From Molanna angustata (Eukaryota > Arthropoda > Insecta > Trichoptera > Molannidae), in assembly GCA_963576475.1 (NCBI GenBank), contig OY754969.1, positions 27,528,888 through 27,592,887 on the forward strand: a DNA stretch of 64,000 bases, written 5' to 3'. A model generated the notes under the pieces. It did no database searches. It was given only the letters and a program-made list of their open reading frames with translations, and was not told the origin of the DNA. Shown one piece after another: positions 21,267-30,985 of this stretch (the stretch's first letter is position 1; every line of letters begins with the position of its first letter). Position numbers and translations under genes: made by a program.

Positions 21267-21535
21267 AGGATAGTAAAGAGGTATGTCCATTTTGTATTCT
21301 TTACATGACAGGATAGGATAGTAAAGAGGTATGTCCATTTTGTATTCTTTACATGTCAGGATAGGATAGTAAAGAGGTATGTCCATTTTGTATTCTTTAC
21401 ATGTCAGGATAGGATAGTAAAGAGGTATGTCCATTTTGTATTCTTTACATGTCAGGATAGGATAGTAAAGAGGTATGTCCATTTTGTATTCTTTACATGA
21501 CAGGATAGGATAGTAAAGAGGTATGTCCATTTTTC
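21267..21535. repeat. 48-bp tandem array, block 2 (about 5.6 units)
   Basis: Resumes in phase after the hAT MITE. Discounting the duplicated 8 bp, the two blocks add to almost exactly 13 units. Its right edge passes into CCTTCCCCGAATATG, shared with the single-copy paralogue near 30800. Confidence 0.95.
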
Positions 21536-21590
21536 CTTCCCCGAATATGTTAACAGCTTGATGGTATGTATGTATGAAGATTAAGTATCA

Positions 21591-22060
21591 AACAATTTAG
21601 AGTTCCCGTAGATATTGTGGTATTAAGTCATACAAATTGTATGAAACGATGTTGTCACTAAATTTTAACAAAAAATGTCAAGAAATAATTGAGATGTACT
21701 GCTGCTAATGTTAACGTTTTTTTAAAGTAAATTAAAACTAGTTGGGGAGTTTCGGCGTTTTAAGATATTATATAAAAATGTACATATAGACAGTTAAACA
21801 CATAAATTTGTCATGAAATAATATTTGCATGATAAAAAAAAATTGAGAATTTTTAGAACTTTTACACAAAAACAAGTTTGAGATATTATTGTATTTGTCT
21901 ATATTTAAACAAAATTCAGTGTGGTGGTAAAAATAATAATTCTTAGAAAAAAGTTTTGCAGGCCATAATATAATAAATTTGAATGTATGTATGTACCTAT
22001 GCTATGCGCTCCTAAATCGTTCATCCGATTGCAATGACGCTTTCGTGAATTGTCGAGCGT
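21591..22060. other. AT-rich stretch, nothing recognised
   Basis: No coding signal or repeat boundary seen. Confidence 0.45.
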
Positions 22061-22355
22061 ATGCCCGGGATGGTTTCTGGATTTAAACATTTTTCTTCTT
22101 TTTCTTCATCAGGTATTAGGTCATTTTACAAAGGTGGACTATCCTGGGAGAAAAAGGTCCAATTTTCCTTCCATGTCTTCGTAGGTCTTCCAGGACGGTT
22201 TCTGGATTTAAACTTTTTTCTTCTTCTTCTTCGTATATTTGGTTATTTCACCTATGAAAGCGTAGTATCGTGGGAAAAGAAGTTCCAACTGTACTTTCAT
22301 CTCTTCGCAGGTCTTCCAGGATGGTTTCTGGATTTAAACCTTTTCTTAACCTACT
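22061..22355. repeat. 126-bp tandem repeat, about 2.3 copies
   Basis: Copies start at about 22061, 22187 and 22313, each with CCAGGA(T/C)GGTTTCTGGATT. Copies 1 and 2 continue through TTCTTC-rich, GTGGGA(A/G)AA and a TTCGCAGGTC-like junction. The copies are diverged by indels. Open frames across the array are period artefacts. Confidence 0.85.
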
Positions 22356-22660
22356 GAGGGGACGGGAGGTAATGAAGGTAAGGGAGGTAAGTACTAAAGG
22401 GCCTGAAGGGACGGGAGGTACTGAAGGGACGGGAGGTAATAAGTTTCTGAAGGGACGATAGGTACTGAAGGGCCTGTAGGGAAGGGACGTACTGAGGGCT
22501 TGAAGGGACGGGTGGTACTGAAGGGTCTGAAGGGACGGGAGGCACTGAAGGGCCTGAAGGTACGGGAGGTACTGAAGGGCCTATAGGGACAAATGATACT
22601 GAAGGGACGGGAGGTACTGAAGGGTCTGAAGTGACGGGTTGTAATGAAGGACCATTTTAA
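22356..22660. repeat. Irregular GA-rich tandem repeat, unit about 27 bp
   Basis: Roughly ten imperfect copies of GGGACGGGAGGTACTGAAGG followed by GCCTGAA, with variable-length units and substitutions. Strong purine bias on the plus strand; the minus strand reads as short proline/serine-rich frames that I reject as genes. It directly abuts the 126-bp repeat. Confidence 0.85.
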
Positions 22661-22954
22661 TTATTATACAGACCAGACGAAGTTTGCCGGGGGCTCACTA
22701 ATATCTTATATTCATATATTATACATCATTTATTACATATTTGATATATCATGTACCTACCTACTTTTTGCGTTTGTAGACAGGTAAGTTCCTACTGACA
22801 CGTAATAGAAACCTTCGGAAATATGCGTGTTTTTGTTTTTGCTGTATATATAAATTAAACACATATAAGTATATATTATTATAAACTCACTTAATATTGT
22901 GAATGTGTGGTGTAGGTATATTATGTATATATAGCGTATTTATGTATATTATTG

Positions 22955-23180
22955 TGGTTCGCAGTATAACGGGATTGGTCACGTGGTACCTGGGTCCATG
23001 ACCTCGAGCGCCCCGTGGGACCACTGCGCCCACAATCGCTATTTTAATACCGATGTATATTATTTCTATCGATAGATACCTATCGACTATAGACAGTGCC
23101 GATAGACAACAACATACGCAGCGACGTAATAAGGTCGATGCGTGGTATTCGATCATTTGGTATCGTGTCCAAAATACAGC
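22955..23180. other. Locally GC/CpG-enriched patch
   Basis: The interval from 22960 to 23040 has GGTCACGTGGTACC (E-box CACGTG) and CTCGAGCGCCCCGTGGGACC. It is followed by TCGATAGATACCTATCGA, an imperfect palindrome. No protein motif is seen. It could be a regulatory patch or an unrecognised TE. Confidence 0.3.
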
Positions 23181-23611
23181 ATCAAGCGTGTCATTTGCAT
23201 ATATATTTACCTCTCGATCATTTGCAAGTAATAACAAACAGTTTTTGAGTAATTCGCCAACTGATTTGAATACGAATCTAAATATGCAGATCTGAAATGA
23301 TAAATTGTATTTAACCTAGGTATTTTAATAAACAATATTTTAGACAGCAGTCACCGCTATGTATATTAGTATTGTATTAATAGTCTCTTTTTTAATTATA
23401 TTTCAGCTGACTGGTTTATTGGCATTTGAAAATGTCTTAAAACCAATCAGATACTGTTAAAAACAATTTATACATAAGTGTGTGTACTAAAGTAAACTGT
23501 TAAGACAATTAAATTTGTCATATATGTACACTATTACAATGCTATTCATTAAAAACCAAAAGGTTTTTCATTATCTCATTGAATTTACATATATTCCGTA
23601 ATATTTGACTG

Positions 23612-23765
23612 TCGCTGTCCTTACTGCTGAGCCTCGCGAACATCTTCCTTCCTTGTCCCCAAAACATTGTGGATTGTGGTCCTCCACCTTTCCCGACACC
23701 GATACACCGATATTCCCATTGCAGCCTTGATTTGATCAGTCCACCTTGTCCTATACTTTTGTGTG
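23612..23765 (-). pseudogene. RTE-like LINE, 3' segment of a 5'-inverted insertion
   Basis: Minus-strand frame ending KYRTRWTDQIKAAMGISVYR, then ERWRTTIHNVLG. T-R-W-x-D-Q-I-x-x-A matches the distal part of the RTE-type C-terminal tail. The part expected just upstream lies next to it in opposite orientation (23784-23985). Confidence 0.65.
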
Positions 23766-23783
23766 GGGAGGAATCTCGGACCA

Positions 23784-23985
23784 TTAAAACCTGCGAAAGA
23801 CAAAGAATAGAAGCCTTCCAAATACGGTGTTGGAGACATGGCTTCGAACCTTGGACCGCAAGATGAACGAACATCTCAATCCTCAGAGAGCTAAACGTAG
23901 ATGAGAGGCTCTCCTCCATCTGTCCGAAGAATATTCTTTAGTTCTTCGGTCACATTACCAGACAGGACGACAGCAGTCTTGAAAT
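23784..23985 (+). pseudogene. RTE-like LINE, inverted 5' segment
   Basis: The plus-strand frame reads ERQRIEAFQIRCWRHGFEPW, then TNISILRELNVDERLSSI and FFGHITRQDDSSLE, with two in-frame stops. This RIEAFxxxCWRR...FFGHIxRxD block normally precedes the W-x-D-Q-I block on the same strand. Here its start lies at the junction and its end at the outer edge, which is the geometry produced by twin priming. Confidence 0.7.
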
Positions 23986-24064
23986 AAGTATCTAGAATGT
24001 AGCTACTTTTATTGGCTGCATTTATCAATTTAATACATATGGCATTGAATATTTTACCAAGTTG

Positions 24065-24312
24065 CCAAAGATGTGACAAAATCACAATACACATCATCAC
24101 GGCATATCCCACAAGGTAGGGTAACCAGCGAAAGGTATACGGATGTATAAAAGTAGGGAAGAAAAATTCATGCTTGTATCTCCACACACCAGTCTCGTCT
24201 CATCTAATAAGGCAACATTTAGAACAGGTGATGAACTCACCTCCTTGTTGAACTATGTGAGATGTTATTTTGTATCCTGTATTTTCGATTACCCGTCTAT
24301 TACGGGGCATCC
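24065..24312 (-). mobile_element. Short interspersed element, GATATGCCGTGATGG family
   Basis: Full-length-looking minus-strand copy: 5' ATGCCCCGTAATAGACGGGT, then ATCGAAAATACAGGA and AACATCTCACATAGTTCAAC. The 3' end is GTTACCCTACCTTGTGGGAT, then ATGCCGTGATG. The 3' stem is variant but still closed. Confidence 0.75.
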
Positions 24313-24925
24313 TAAATGAAGATAATAGAATAATAATAATAATAATTGTTATTTTTTCCTTTTATTTTTTTCCTTTTAAAAAACATATTACATTGGAATA
24401 ATATTGAATTTATGCAAAGAAAAAAATATAGTATCTATAAATAAGTTTATAATATCTGAATTCACCCATTTTTGTGGTAGGTATATAGATTGTGTTCCAC
24501 TATTTACCTTTGTCTGCCTAACTAGGAATAATTCCAGTTTTAAGGCAGCCAATTTATTTTTTGTTTATTTTATAGTTTTCTTCCGAAACAAATATTCAAA
24601 TGTTTTCCACATTCAAACAAGTGTTCTGAATGAGGAAAAAAAATAATTGATCCTAATGTTGCACCTTTTAAAAGAAAAAAAAAGAAAATTCTTTTTCCAT
24701 AAATACCATAAATATTTAGTAATTTAATAAACGAATGAAAGTACATAACTAGAATAATATTTATTTGCTGAATAACGGTACAAATTGCCTTTTACATACC
24801 TACATTACAAACATACCACATATTGAAATACACAAAAACAGGTATTGCAAACAACATCATAGAATAAAGAAATAAAATAATGAAATAACACTTTAAAAAA
24901 GGGAGGTATAAATATTATGAACCTA
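24313..24925. other. AT-rich stretch, nothing supported
   Basis: Includes an (AAT)n run near 24330. The open frame at 24404-24646 shows no domain and no codon bias that I can argue for. Confidence 0.4.
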
Positions 24926-24927
24926 AA

Positions 24928-25035
24928 TAAACCAGGGGGGCAAGTCTGCAGGGTAAGTCTGTAAGTAGATCTCGACCGACAAATGTCGAGATTAACTGTC
25001 AAAATATCGACTAGTCGATATTTTGACAGTTTTGG
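24928..25035. mobile_element. GGGGGGCAAGTCTG-family terminus plus 38-bp palindrome
   Basis: CCAGGGGGGCAAGTCTG at 24932-24948 is the terminal motif of the hairpin MITE family seen at 28608-28805 and 45345-45547. About 45 bases on, 24994-25031 is a perfect 38-bp palindrome with no loop (AACTGTCAAAATATCGACT and its inverse). The distal end of the element is not found. Confidence 0.5.
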
Positions 25036-25887
25036 TAGTCACTAAGCAGATAGCTCGTCGAATCGTTCTCGCCCACTTATTTGACGGCGAGATTGGGTCG
25101 ACCACGAGGCGAGAGACAAGATCTAACGCCGCCATGTTGAATTAAATGTCATTTTTTACGCGAACAATGCCGATGTTCATATTTATTTTGAGAATAATTA
25201 TATAAACGGGTTAAACGACGCCGTTTAAGAGATTCTTCAAACCCTTCAAATATTCCGCGTAATTCATTTATTGCTAATTACCGCGTAACAAAAGTTTTAA
25301 ATGGTAATATATTTATTGGAAATATGCGTCCGTACTTAGATGATAACATTATAATTCTATGCGTCCGTAAATGTTTTCCGTAAGTATAGATTTGAAATAA
25401 TTTTTCATTTTGAGAAAGGATTCTTGTAAGCTATTTTATCACATATGTATTTTAACACTTAACAAAAGAAAATTCGGCGTAGTTTTTAGTAAAAAAATAA
25501 CACGCTGCTGTCATCACATTTGATAAATTGATCGAAATATAATTAAAAATAATTTTTAAAATTACTCTCAAAACATTCAATAAACACAAAAGAAGTTAAT
25601 TTAATCGTATTATAACTTGCTTTCGTGCTTTAAAATATGACCATATTATATTTATTTAACAAATTCATGTAAACAAATTTGACATTTATTCAAATCATGG
25701 GGAAAATATTGTGTATTGCCATAAATGATAATTCAAAAATGTACCGCAAGCCAGCCTAACGGCGACAAATACTAATAAGTGCATTTACGAACTCGACAGC
25801 GCTTTGTGACTACGAATTGTCGTCACGGGCGTAAACATGGCAAGAAGTTCGGCGATACGTTGTCGTATCTCGACTTTTTTACTGACT
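25036..25887. other. Stretch with CpG-enriched segments
   Basis: Segments 25040-25145 and 25740-25870 are CpG-richer than their surroundings (for example GACGGCGAGATTGGGTCGAC; CGTCACGGGCG). No domain is recognised in any frame. They may be outer parts of the two hairpin elements that flank this stretch. Confidence 0.3.
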
Positions 25888-26068
25888 TAGCCTGCTGGTT
25901 CGACCGGCGAAATCAAAACCCTAGTGATTACCCATATCATGGATATAATTATCGTATGGAGTTCTATGGCATCAAAAGATATTGTAGAACTCCATATAAT
26001 AATTATATCCATGATATGGGTAATCACGAGAGTTTTGATTTCGCCGATTGAACCAGACTTGCCACCCA
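25888..26068. mobile_element. Hairpin MITE, CCGGCGAAATCAAAACC family
   Basis: Arms of about 65-70 bases (about 25903-25967 and 25980-26048) form a near-perfect hairpin around a 12-13 base loop, with GGCGAAATCAAAACC, TTACCCATATCATGGATATA and inverses. The right edge ends TTGAACCAGACTTGCCACCC, the family terminus. Sister copy at 28608-28805. Opposing open frames across it (25779-26051 and 25887-26162) are mirror artefacts of the palindrome. Confidence 0.8.
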
Positions 26069-26439
26069 GAACATAAAATAAAAAAAGATACTGTAAATAC
26101 AAAAGTATCTGCCAATATTTTAATATCATCGATGAGGTACAGTTAATTAAATGAAATTTCATATTTTTTTGCTATTCTGAAGGTTGAATATAGTAAAGGA
26201 ATTTTAATAAGATAAAAATGACAAAAGAACATCACTAGTAGGTATTATAAAATGGATATAGTTTAAAGTGACAATTCTGATGAACAAATTTTTGTTTTTA
26301 ATTACTCTATCTTAATTAATCTTCGGAATTGAACCCAATGTTTTAAATAGGTACGAAAAAATCTACCAAAAATGTCATAAATAATAAGGATGATTGATAG
26401 ACCAATAGTCGTTGGCGCACATTCCTTAGCTACGGCAGA

Positions 26440-26605
26440 TAGTTCAGCTCGCACACGTCGGTGAATCGCCATTGCCATACTGTGTTAATATTATTATTAT
26501 TGCCAGACTAGAGAGAGACTCGGAAGCTCGGTGGCCCGTGACGTCATACGCCATCATAAAATGGCGGACGCATACGTCACCGGAAAGCAAAATGGCCGCC
26601 CTTCC
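26440..26605. promoter_or_regulatory. Candidate CpG-rich regulatory patch (CRE and YY1-like motifs)
   Basis: An island in AT-rich DNA with a consensus CRE TGACGTCA at 26539-26546 and two AAAATGGC-type motifs in the same direction: AAAATGGCGG at 26558-26567 and AAAATGGCCGCC at 26589-26600. A half-CRE TACGTCAC sits between them. These motifs are typical of some animal promoters (CREB/ATF; YY1/Pho). No adjacent exon is identified, so the function is inference. Confidence 0.35.
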
Positions 26606-26964
26606 TACTTAGGTCAAACAAACTATACCTATTTAATTCGGGAAAGGATGAATGAATTCTAACGTGTAGGTAATGCGTGTACGAGATCCAGTTAGTTTTT
26701 GAAATGCATTTAAAAGAGCCTTTATTTAAATAACAATTTAGCGGAAATAGCATGATTCTTTAACGAAGTTACGAAATTCAATCTTAAATATCTCGGAAAA
26801 TTATGCTTCATTTTTCCCCCTTTGGAATGAAGTAACTAATAAATTATTTGTAGGTTTAATGAATTTTTTCTTCGATACTTATCAAATCAAATATGTTAAC
26901 AAATTACATTAAATATATTCTAAAAAAGGCGAAAGCAAAAATATCTAGGTATGTATATGATAGC

Positions 26965-27170
26965 ACCTGATTTCTTCTTCCTCTCCTTATCCTTTAGTTA
27001 GCATTTCTATAAACTGTTATTATATTCAATCTTTTTTGTATCTTTTTTTCTTTCCTTCTGTTTTCTTTATCAATTATTTTATTTTTGTCACGTCATAACC
27101 TTATTGCCATAGTACACATTGTATTGTATATAACATCAACTCTGGTTGTAGGTGGTTGAAGGTAGGTGTA
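26965..27170 (+). mobile_element. LINE 3' UTR fragment, truncated copy
   Basis: Resembles 27205-27400 over about 200 bases: CACCTGATT, TCTTCCTCTCCT, AAACTGTTATTATAT, CATAGTACACATTGTATTGT and CTCTGGTTG. It lacks the terminal stem-loop and tail, so two tandem 3' ends of one LINE family sit side by side. Confidence 0.55.
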
Positions 27171-27204
27171 TAGGTACCAACTATAAAGAAAAATATTTAA
27201 CTGA

Positions 27205-27531
27205 CAACACCTGATTACATCTTCCTCTCCTCTTCCTTACCTTATCTTAGTCTGCCTATCATTGCTATGAATTGTTCTTATATGCTGTCGTCTTTGTTTT
27301 TTTTTTACTTTTCTTCTGCTATCTTTATTTATTTTGTAATGTGCCATAGTACCTACACATTGTTTTGTATATTCAACATTTACTCTGGTTAGTTGGAAGA
27401 AATTGCCATTAGGCAATAAGCCCGCCAGTGAACTAATTATATGAACAAGAAGATTCAAATAAGTAAGTAAATAAATAATTAAAAAAATAAATAAATTAAC
27501 AAATAAATAAATAAATGAATGAATAAATGAA

Positions 27532-27590
<59 letters not shown>

Positions 27591-27690
27591 ATACATAAAT
27601 AACTAAATAAATAAATAAATTAATTAATAAATAAATAAATAAATAAATAAATAAACAAATAAATAAATAAATAAAAAAAATAAATAAAAA
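27205..27690 (+). mobile_element. LINE 3' end with expanded (AAAT)n tail
   Basis: 3' UTR-like sequence runs to TTGGAAGAAATTGCCATTAG, then GCAATAAGCCCGCCAGTG and ATGAACAAGAAGATT. It is followed by about 220 bases of AAAT/GAAT repeats (27465-27690). This is the plus-strand counterpart of the window-start copy (31-402). Stem ATTGCC/GGCAAT at 27402-27416. Confidence 0.7.
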
Positions 27691-28605
27691 ACGACCGTGT
27701 TCTGTTAAGTCTTATTAAGACATGTTTTGACAAGTTAGTGTAGGTAGGTAGGTATTGACCGATTGTATTGATCTTATCAGATAAATACCTGTATCTAACG
27801 ATGATTGTTCAATAAGGATGTTAAGAAGAACAAAAGACACCGCAGGCAGAAATTGTTATTTGAAGTCACGGCCGTATTTTTGGCCCTTATAATGCACACG
27901 CATCAGGAAAGTTCACTTTTCAGAAATGTGGTCGCAGTAAATAATATTTCTATGTACATTGTACATCAATCCATGTAAAATACTTATTAGGTACTAATAA
28001 AAATGATCAAACTAAGTTTCGAGACAATCATAAAATTATAGAATTAAGGTATGCTGTCGAAACCTAGCCATACGAGTATCACAAATCAAGACTACTGGAA
28101 GAGTATTGTGGAGAAAATAAATACGATGTATGTAGGTTACAAAGAGGCACATAATTATGTTATTATGATAAATTATGTGTCAATGAAAATAATTTAATTA
28201 TTTTTTTTTGACTTAATCTTTGTTAACTAATGTTTCTGATTAATAACGGCTGCAACATCCTTTTTTGGGTGAAAAGCCTTAAGAGAAATAAAAATATTAG
28301 ATTTTATCTTTATAAATAGTCCTTCTCAGAGTTTTAAAAATGACTAAATAATGATATTATAAGTCCTTTTTCTGGACGGTCAAAATGTTTTATTTATTTT
28401 TTCGTGTAAATACTATTGCAGTTATTTAAAATCGAAAATTTGTATGTGTGACTGTGTGTTGAGATCTTTTGTATTAGAAAAATATTCCCCATTTTTATTA
28501 CAATATTAAACTAAGGTAAATCTGTCTTCATTATTTATCAATGAAAAATAATATACAGACACATATGAAAAACTGAACTGCTAAACAAAATATATATTAT
28601 ATGCA
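27691..28605. other. AT-rich stretch, nothing supported
   Basis: No coding frame, element terminus or shared repeat noticed. Confidence 0.45.
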
Positions 28606-28607
28606 CC

Positions 28608-28805
28608 TGGGGGGGCAAGTCTAGTCAACCGGCGAAATCAAAACCATCCATGTTTACCCATATCATGGATATAATTTTAGTAAGGTGTTAGGTATATCTA
28701 TATGTAATTCTTAAGATGTTATAGAAATCCATGTGATAATTATATCCATGATATGGGCAAACAAGGATGGTTTTGATTTCGCCTGTTAAACAGACTTACC
28801 TACCC
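28608..28805. mobile_element. Hairpin MITE, CCGGCGAAATCAAAACC family
   Basis: Starts CTGGGGGGGCAAGTCTAGTC and ends AAACAGACTTACCTACCCC. The arms pair through ACCGGCGAAATCAAAACCAT, then TTTACCCATATCATGGATAT and inverses, with a central variable segment of about 50 bases that differs from the sister copy at 25888-26068. Non-coding. Confidence 0.8.
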
Positions 28806-29775
28806 CTCTGATTAAGATAATACAACTATAGGTAGGGTGTCATCAATAGCCATCGTATCAATGTTATATACAACTATATGAATACTAAAAATGAAAAAAA
28901 TTCCGAGACACGAAAATAAGTACCTAATTGGACCCAAAAAATATGTTGGAAACCTCAGTCTGTGTAGCTTCATATTTTTATGAATCGAAAATATTTGGTA
29001 TCACTAATAATGGGTATTGTTCTTTTTGAGATATCGTCTACAATATTTTATAGTATGTATCCGATATCATATCTCAAATTATTGTTAAAAGATTATACTA
29101 CTATCAAAAAAATATTTTTTTAACAATTGAATGCGCATATAAATACAAGTATCTATCATAAAATAATATTTCAGAATGGAGTTGTGAAAGTATTTCATAT
29201 ATTTTTTCTTTGTTGATACACAAGCATAAGAAAAATATCTTGAATCTTTTGAAAGAGTCTTGAATCTTTTATTATACCTACATTATATTTTTTCTTGAAT
29301 AATAAATTATTGCACGGGTTTGATATCGTTGAAATTATATTACAGAACACGTAAAAAAATCAGTTACAAATGAACGTGAAATGACATCACAAAAAGTAGA
29401 ATCCTGGTTTAATGATCTCTGCCAAATACGAGATACTGACCTTGAGATCACAATTCTTTAATATATCGACTCGTGCAAATTTTGCTACCATCATAATTAC
29501 TGTTTATTTCAATTGATTCTTTTTTGTCTTATTTCACATGTACATATGTGTTGTTTCATGTATTGTTTAAAATTAAAAAATAATAATTATTATTTAATGA
29601 TTACGAGCGTAATTACTTTTCATTACATCATAATACTTTAAGTAAGTATATTTTAGAAACAAGGCATGAAAACGTTAGTGTAAATAAGCAATTATAATTT
29701 TATATCAAGTCAACTAATAAAAAGTACCAACGCAGACAGTACACAAATAGAAATATACAAAAAATACACCACAAA
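28806..29775. other. AT-rich stretch, nothing supported
   Basis: No recognisable element or frame; contains ordinary poly-A/T tracts. Confidence 0.45.
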
Positions 29776-29781
29776 TAATCA

Positions 29782-30256
29782 AGGATTCTTCTTCTTCTTC
29801 TTCCTAGCCTTCCCTCCACTGCTGGATGTAGGCTTCTTCCATCTGTCTCCATTTTTCTCTATTCTGTGCTGCTTCAATCCATTTCTTTCCGGCAACCATA
29901 ACAATATCGTCGGCCCATCTCTTCTGTGGCTGACCGAAACCCTTTTTGTTTTCCCATGGTCTCCACTTTAAGACTTTGGGAGTCCAACTTGAATTTGGCT
30001 GCCTGGCCACGTGTCCTGCCCATTGCCATTTCAATTTTGCGATCCGATCCATGATATCGGCGACTTTTGTTCGGCTTCTGATTTCTGTATTTGAAATTCT
30101 ATCACTCAGACTTATGCCCAACATTTGCCGCTTCATGGATCGTTGCGCGCACTTTAATTTGTGGACAGTATTTATGGTCAGGGACATTGTTTCCAAACCA
30201 TATGTCATCACAGGCAAGATGCATGCTTCATAAGTTTTCCTTGTTCCAACTGTCAA
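29782..30256 (-). pseudogene. RTE-type LINE endonuclease-reverse transcriptase, C-terminal 150 aa
   Basis: Well-preserved minus-strand frame (29804-30256): YEACILPVMTYGLETMSL, LKCAQRSMKRQMLGISLSDR, EIRSRTKVADIMDRIAKLKW, QWAGHVARQP, GFGQPQKRWADDI, REKWRQMEEAYIQQW and a stop. The order Y-E-x-x-x-L-P-x-x-x-Y-G-x-E, M-L-G-(I/V)-x-L-x-D-(R/K), W-x-W-A-G-H-(V/I)-A-R, R-W-x-D-D, E-A-Y-(I/V)-Q-Q-W is the hallmark tail of RTE-clade ORFs. It lies downstream of the RT palm, which is missing. The 3' end is a (CTT)n/(GAA)n-like terminus at 29787-29800. This is the best-conserved LINE fragment here, but it is still 5' truncated and therefore immobile. Confidence 0.85.
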
Positions 30257-30750
30257 TTTCAGAGCTCAAAATTTCAGAACATAAAGATAGTTATAGGCCT
30301 ACAAAACTTTTATACTCAGAATTTTGAATTTTTGTTTCAGTCAGGGGTTCTCATCTTTTGAATTTTTACTTTATTTTTCCATATATTTCAAAAACCATAA
30401 AAGCTAGAACGCTAAAAATTGGTATGCATATAGAAAAATACAAAATCTCAAATTCGTTTTTTCAAAAAAATTCCATAGATTCTCAAACATTTTTTATTAA
30501 GAAAAATATATTTTTTTATGATAAATTTATGTGTTTAACTGCCTATATTTCCAAAGTTTTCAAAATTATCGAAAAAAGCCGAAACACCCCAACTAGATAA
30601 TTTAATTTTCTATAAAAAATATCAGTATTGTAGTAGTATATCTAAAAAATTTTTAAACAATTTTTATAAAAATTGAATTTAGCGACGAAATCGCTTCATG
30701 TGACCTATTCACAATATCTAAGAAACTCAATTATTTGATACTTAATCTCC
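30257..30750. other. Unassigned stretch
   Basis: Immediately 5' of the truncated LINE. Plus-strand frames here (30358-30600) have no domain and high F/I/K content, typical of AT-rich chance frames. Confidence 0.4.
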
Positions 30751-30754
30751 AAAC

Positions 30755-30985
30755 ATACATTATACATACCATCATGCTGTTTTCATATTCTGGGTAGGAA
30801 AAAAGGACTGACCTCCATACTATCCTATCTTGACATATATACCTACATGTGTTATATAGAAAACAAAGTATCTTAAAATATTCAATAATTTTGATTTATG
30901 GGTTTATAGTTTGGTACTTATTCTTCAACTATACCTACATACTATCGCTATCGACAGTTGGATCTCAAGTGTTACATGCAACTAG
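30755..30985 (-). repeat. Uninterrupted paralogue of the 20.1-21.6 kb composite repeat
   Basis: Read on the minus strand it matches the backbone of 20120-21590. It has one copy of TATAAACCCATA where the other locus has a duplicated 12-mer around an insert. It also has one (diverged) copy of the GATAGGATAGTA 48-bp unit instead of 13, and no hAT MITE. It ends AACAGCATGATGGTATGTAT. Confidence 0.75.

Larger units (their letters stand above)
20120..21590 (+). repeat. Composite dispersed repeat with nested insertions
   Basis: The backbone of this region matches the inverse of 30755-30985. Anchors in order are GTAACATATGAGATCCAACT, TCGATGGCG, AGTTGAAGAATACGTTCC, AACTATAAACCC, AATATTTTAAGATATTTTGT, GATAGGATAGTA, CCCGAATATG and GATGGTATGTATG. 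The paralogue has none of the insertions and a single copy of the 48-bp unit. The 3' end GATGGTATGTATG links the backbone to the RTE-like LINE/SINE tails. Nested parts are listed separately. Confidence 0.8.

Noticed and set aside
20549..21530. Repetitive open frames of 98-133 residues on both strands, looking like a repeat protein
   Set aside because: They follow automatically from a 48-bp (16-codon) tandem unit with no stop. Both strands are equally open, the frames lack flanking gene structure, and a hAT MITE splits them.
25779..26162. Two opposing 90-residue frames
   Set aside because: They mirror each other across a long palindromic MITE.
27237..27596. 119-residue minus-strand frame starting with alternating F/I/L/Y
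   Set aside because: Translation of the (AAAT)n tail and LINE 3' UTR in reverse.
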